Of a stretch of DNA of 64,000 nucleotides, positions 45,803 through 64,000 are shown in pieces. Each line of letters opens with the position of its first letter. Positions within the stretch are counted from its first letter, which is position 1. The stretch spans positions 1 to 64,000 of the forward strand of contig JBAMJV010002958.1 in assembly GCA_037951105.1 (NCBI GenBank), read 5' to 3'. The stretch comes from Echinarachnius parma. Lineage: Eukaryota > Echinodermata > Echinoidea > Clypeasteroida > Echinarachniidae. The position numbers and the translations under genes were made by a program. Under the pieces are notes generated by a model. It made no database searches and had not been told where the DNA came from. It saw only the letters and a list, made by a program, of their open reading frames with translations.

Positions 45803-46775
45803 TATCTTTCTGGCAAAATAATTCAGTTTAAGTTTAAATTAACACATTCAGGACTGTTCCTGAAACTTCTCAGGTTGGAGTAAAAGGGAATGCATAACAG
45901 AATCATTCATGAAATTTTCAGATAAACAGATATGAACTTTGGAAAATGATTGATCCTATATTCTTGCCTTATAATTGATTTTACTATTATAAAATTATGC
46001 ACAATAACTAAGCTAACTATGCTTAAGATGATAAAAGTACCACAAAATACTTACAAGTCAATATATTACATTTAATCTAAATTCTTTGGGAGGGAATCGC
46101 AATGTACAAATACAGTAAAACCTTTAATTAGTGGCCACCTGTCTATAGCAGCCAACCTGCTTGTAGTGGCCACCAAGTGTTAATTCCCCTGCAGGGAAAA
46201 ACAGTGTTCTGGAACCTGTCAATAGACATCATTGTCTTCAGCAGCCACTATTCTTGTTTCCCCATGGTGGTCACTATAGACAGGTTTGTCTGTACTTTTG
46301 ACAAGTCATAAAATATAGATTGAATATACAGTAATTACATATCAAATCACAACACTATTAGAATAAATACCATTTTAAATTCATACAAACTTTAACAACA
46401 ATGATCATCAATCCAACCATATCTGGTCATCTAGTCAAACAGCAACACGTGCTTCATATTCATCATATTTATGGACACAATTATAAAGGTGTCGATTCAA
46501 ACATGGCAAAATTTTGAATATTAATCTATCATAATACATACGCATTAGCTTTAAATCCTCATCATTTGTCCGGAATATAAATTAGACTAATTTATCTCTG
46601 ATCAAATCTTAATTTAAAGAGACATTGGACTCAACAATCATCAACTGACCTCATATTAATTAAATTGATGGAAAACTATATAGTCTAGATAATTTATCTA
46701 TACTCTGTACAGGAATGTAGGATGATGGATATATACATGCATGATGAAAACTAACACATAAATATACACATATTT

Positions 46776-46777
<2 letters not shown>

Positions 46778-46808
<31 letters not shown>
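46778..46808. repeat. (AC)n microsatellite
   Basis: About 15 uninterrupted CA units. Confidence 0.95.
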
Positions 46809-46810
<2 letters not shown>

Positions 46811-48539
46811 ATACAGACTGATATATTAAGTAATTCTTTTTGAAGTTTTGGAGAGTCTTCAATAACTTTTTCATTATTAATGTACCATTATCATGAACAA
46901 GCAACTCAATTCTAAGAACGATACTAAGTATCCTTTTTCATGTCCACAGTTGAGCATTGCAAACGATATGAAAGACGGTACTGTTTTTGTATGTCACTGA
47001 TTATTAAGTCAATGCATTGCACAATCATGTAGAATATAAGCAGTAGAGTTGTCACAGATAACACCTCATCTTCCTCTTCATTCAAATCACATTTCAGTAC
47101 AGAATGCAGTATGAGAAATATAGTGCCAATTATAAAAATGAATTACATTTTTTGTTAGAACTACTTTTATTTACAATCTAATTTTACATAATTCAACTTT
47201 CCTTCTTCAATTATGTAAGTTATATGTCGCTGTACATAGAGTAAAAAATAGCTTCTATGAAAAAATGCCAGATAATCCGTCATTCAAACAATTCTTAGGG
47301 CAGCTCTATTTGTATAATCTTATACAAATACATTTACAGATCCTTTCACAAAAACACATTTTTGTTGTCAGCAAATTCTATCAAGAGTTTGCCTATTATT
47401 CATCATATATACGATTCTCCAGCTATAACTGTCAACAAGCTTTCATAGAACCAACAAACACCTTGTACCAAAATAGTCTACACAATCTAAACTACACCAG
47501 CTTTTACTCCTATTTCAGATTATCAAATTAAGTACTCTATAACCTCTAACATACAGAGATATTTTGCAAACTATTTTAAAGCTTGAATATTAATCCACAA
47601 TCTGATTCTTGAGCATGTTTAAGCACCTTTCATTACCTTACTGTTTGCAATGAAAACAACGAAATAGCGCACTCATTAAATGTATTCATTGTCACAACAC
47701 GTCCTATTTTATTCATGCAGAATCAAAAGTATTAGTACAGCTTCTGACAAGCTACATGTATTGGGATTCTAGAAAAGGCAACATCATATCGTCAGGTGAG
47801 AGTGAGAAGGGCGTAAAGTAAATGTTTCGCTAAATTGTATTCTGTACCTATACCATCTTGTAAGTAAGAGCCTTCTTCATGTGATGCAAACTTCTTAGAT
47901 AACATACATTTTGTAATTGTTTTTATTTATTTTTATTTTTATTATTATTATTATTATTTTTATTTTTTTGGGGGGGATATTTATTGGATGAAAAAGAGAG
48001 CTAAATTTGGTTTCTAAGAGGGTCCCCTACTTCAAAGATGATTATCTCTGTAGTACAAATATCGACTTACCCCTCATCTCTTTCTCAACTGACAATATAC
48101 TGTACATCATTGCTTCAAACAAGCAGTGCAGATAGTTCTTGATTCACATTAACCTGGAATTGAACGCACCTGTCCATTGCTTAAAGAGAGGTTGAGTATG
48201 ATTAAAAACACTCTTATTCGCTAGATGATGAATCAAACGCAACTTGTGCTTGGAATCAAACACAACTTTTACGCATTTGAAAGCAAAGTTTCATTTAATA
48301 ATTTTAAGTAGTGTTTAATCGCAACTCTCTATTAAACACCCCTACTCATACCATTTTGCGTGAAGTTACCCGTTGACAATAAAAAATGTTTAGTCCTGAG
48401 AGGGTTAAAGGTACATGGTAAGCTCTTTGCGTGAAATTTTTACATTTTGTGTCATACAAGAATTGCATGCATCTCCCATGAAATGTAAGATACTTGAATC
48501 AGCATAATCACACATTTAAGTTTCTTGAAGTGTTGATAG

Positions 48540-48588
48540 CATCACACAAGGAGTGTCCGAGGAGCTGACAGCTCGAAATGTTGATACG
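48540..48588 (-). pseudogene. Decayed copy of the HTT terminal exon
   Basis: TCACACAAGGAGTGTCCGAGGAGCTGACAGCTCGAAATGTTG matches 48683-48735 (TCACACAAGAAGTG..GTGAGCTGACCGCTTGAAACGTTG), including the stop-codon region, with a short deletion. Confidence 0.75.
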
Positions 48589-48682
48589 GTCAAACATGTC
48601 TACGTGGCCACCTGTCTACAGTGGCCACTTCTCTCGTTTCCCTCCAGGTGGTCACTATACACAGGTTTGGCAGTAGTTAGCT

Positions 48683-64000
<15,318 letters not shown>

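Larger units (their letters stand above)
45000..48540. other. HTT 3' flank / possible long 3' UTR
   Basis: AT-rich, no coding sequence recognised. Contains a TA-flanked MITE (45621-45802), pogo-like CAGTAAAACC..GTGGCCAC debris (46110-46290) and an (AC)n run (46778-46808). How much belongs to the HTT transcript cannot be judged from sequence. Confidence 0.4.

Overview
Eukaryotic nuclear DNA with intron-rich, animal-type genes. Three conserved protein genes could be reconstructed exon by exon, with GT-AG (once GC-AG) boundaries and continuous reading phase. Gene content, intron density, tRNA-derived SINEs and a great many short DNA transposons suggest a marine invertebrate. The repeat flavour is what I would expect of an echinoderm or another invertebrate deuterostome, but the species is an inference with low certainty.

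Layout. 1-2200: DNA-transposon debris, including a hAT-type element with a perfect 8-bp target duplication, then a telomere-like/20-bp tandem repeat. 2447-9459 (+): DPCD, complete, 6 coding exons, 202 aa. 9460-14525: DPCD 3' flank, an element with internal ~150-bp tandem repeats, MITEs and a SINE. 14526-42143 (-): insulin-degrading enzyme (IDE), 22 coding exons, ~993 aa if its first exon is read in the conserved frame, with the zinc motif HFLEH and a C-terminal SKL. Its introns are packed with transposons, including a 4.0-kb foldback element (37139-41169). 42163-48682: IDE 5' flank / HTT 3' flank, no recognised gene. 48683 to the right edge (-): the C-terminal 846 residues of huntingtin (HTT), 16 coding exons; the 5' part of the gene lies beyond the window. 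HTT and IDE are in tandem on the minus strand; IDE and DPCD converge. No operon-like cooperation is implied.

Most unusual observation: beside roughly twenty of the 44 coding exons there is a decayed, same-strand copy of part of that exon, often with its splice site, in the neighbouring intron. This happens in all three genes and implies a very high rate of local tandem duplication, or a specific exon-edge duplication process. The second highlight is the foldback element: its ~1.1-kb inverted arms are tandem repeats of units that are themselves palindromes, and it sits inside one of those decayed exon copies, which gives a near-precise empty site.
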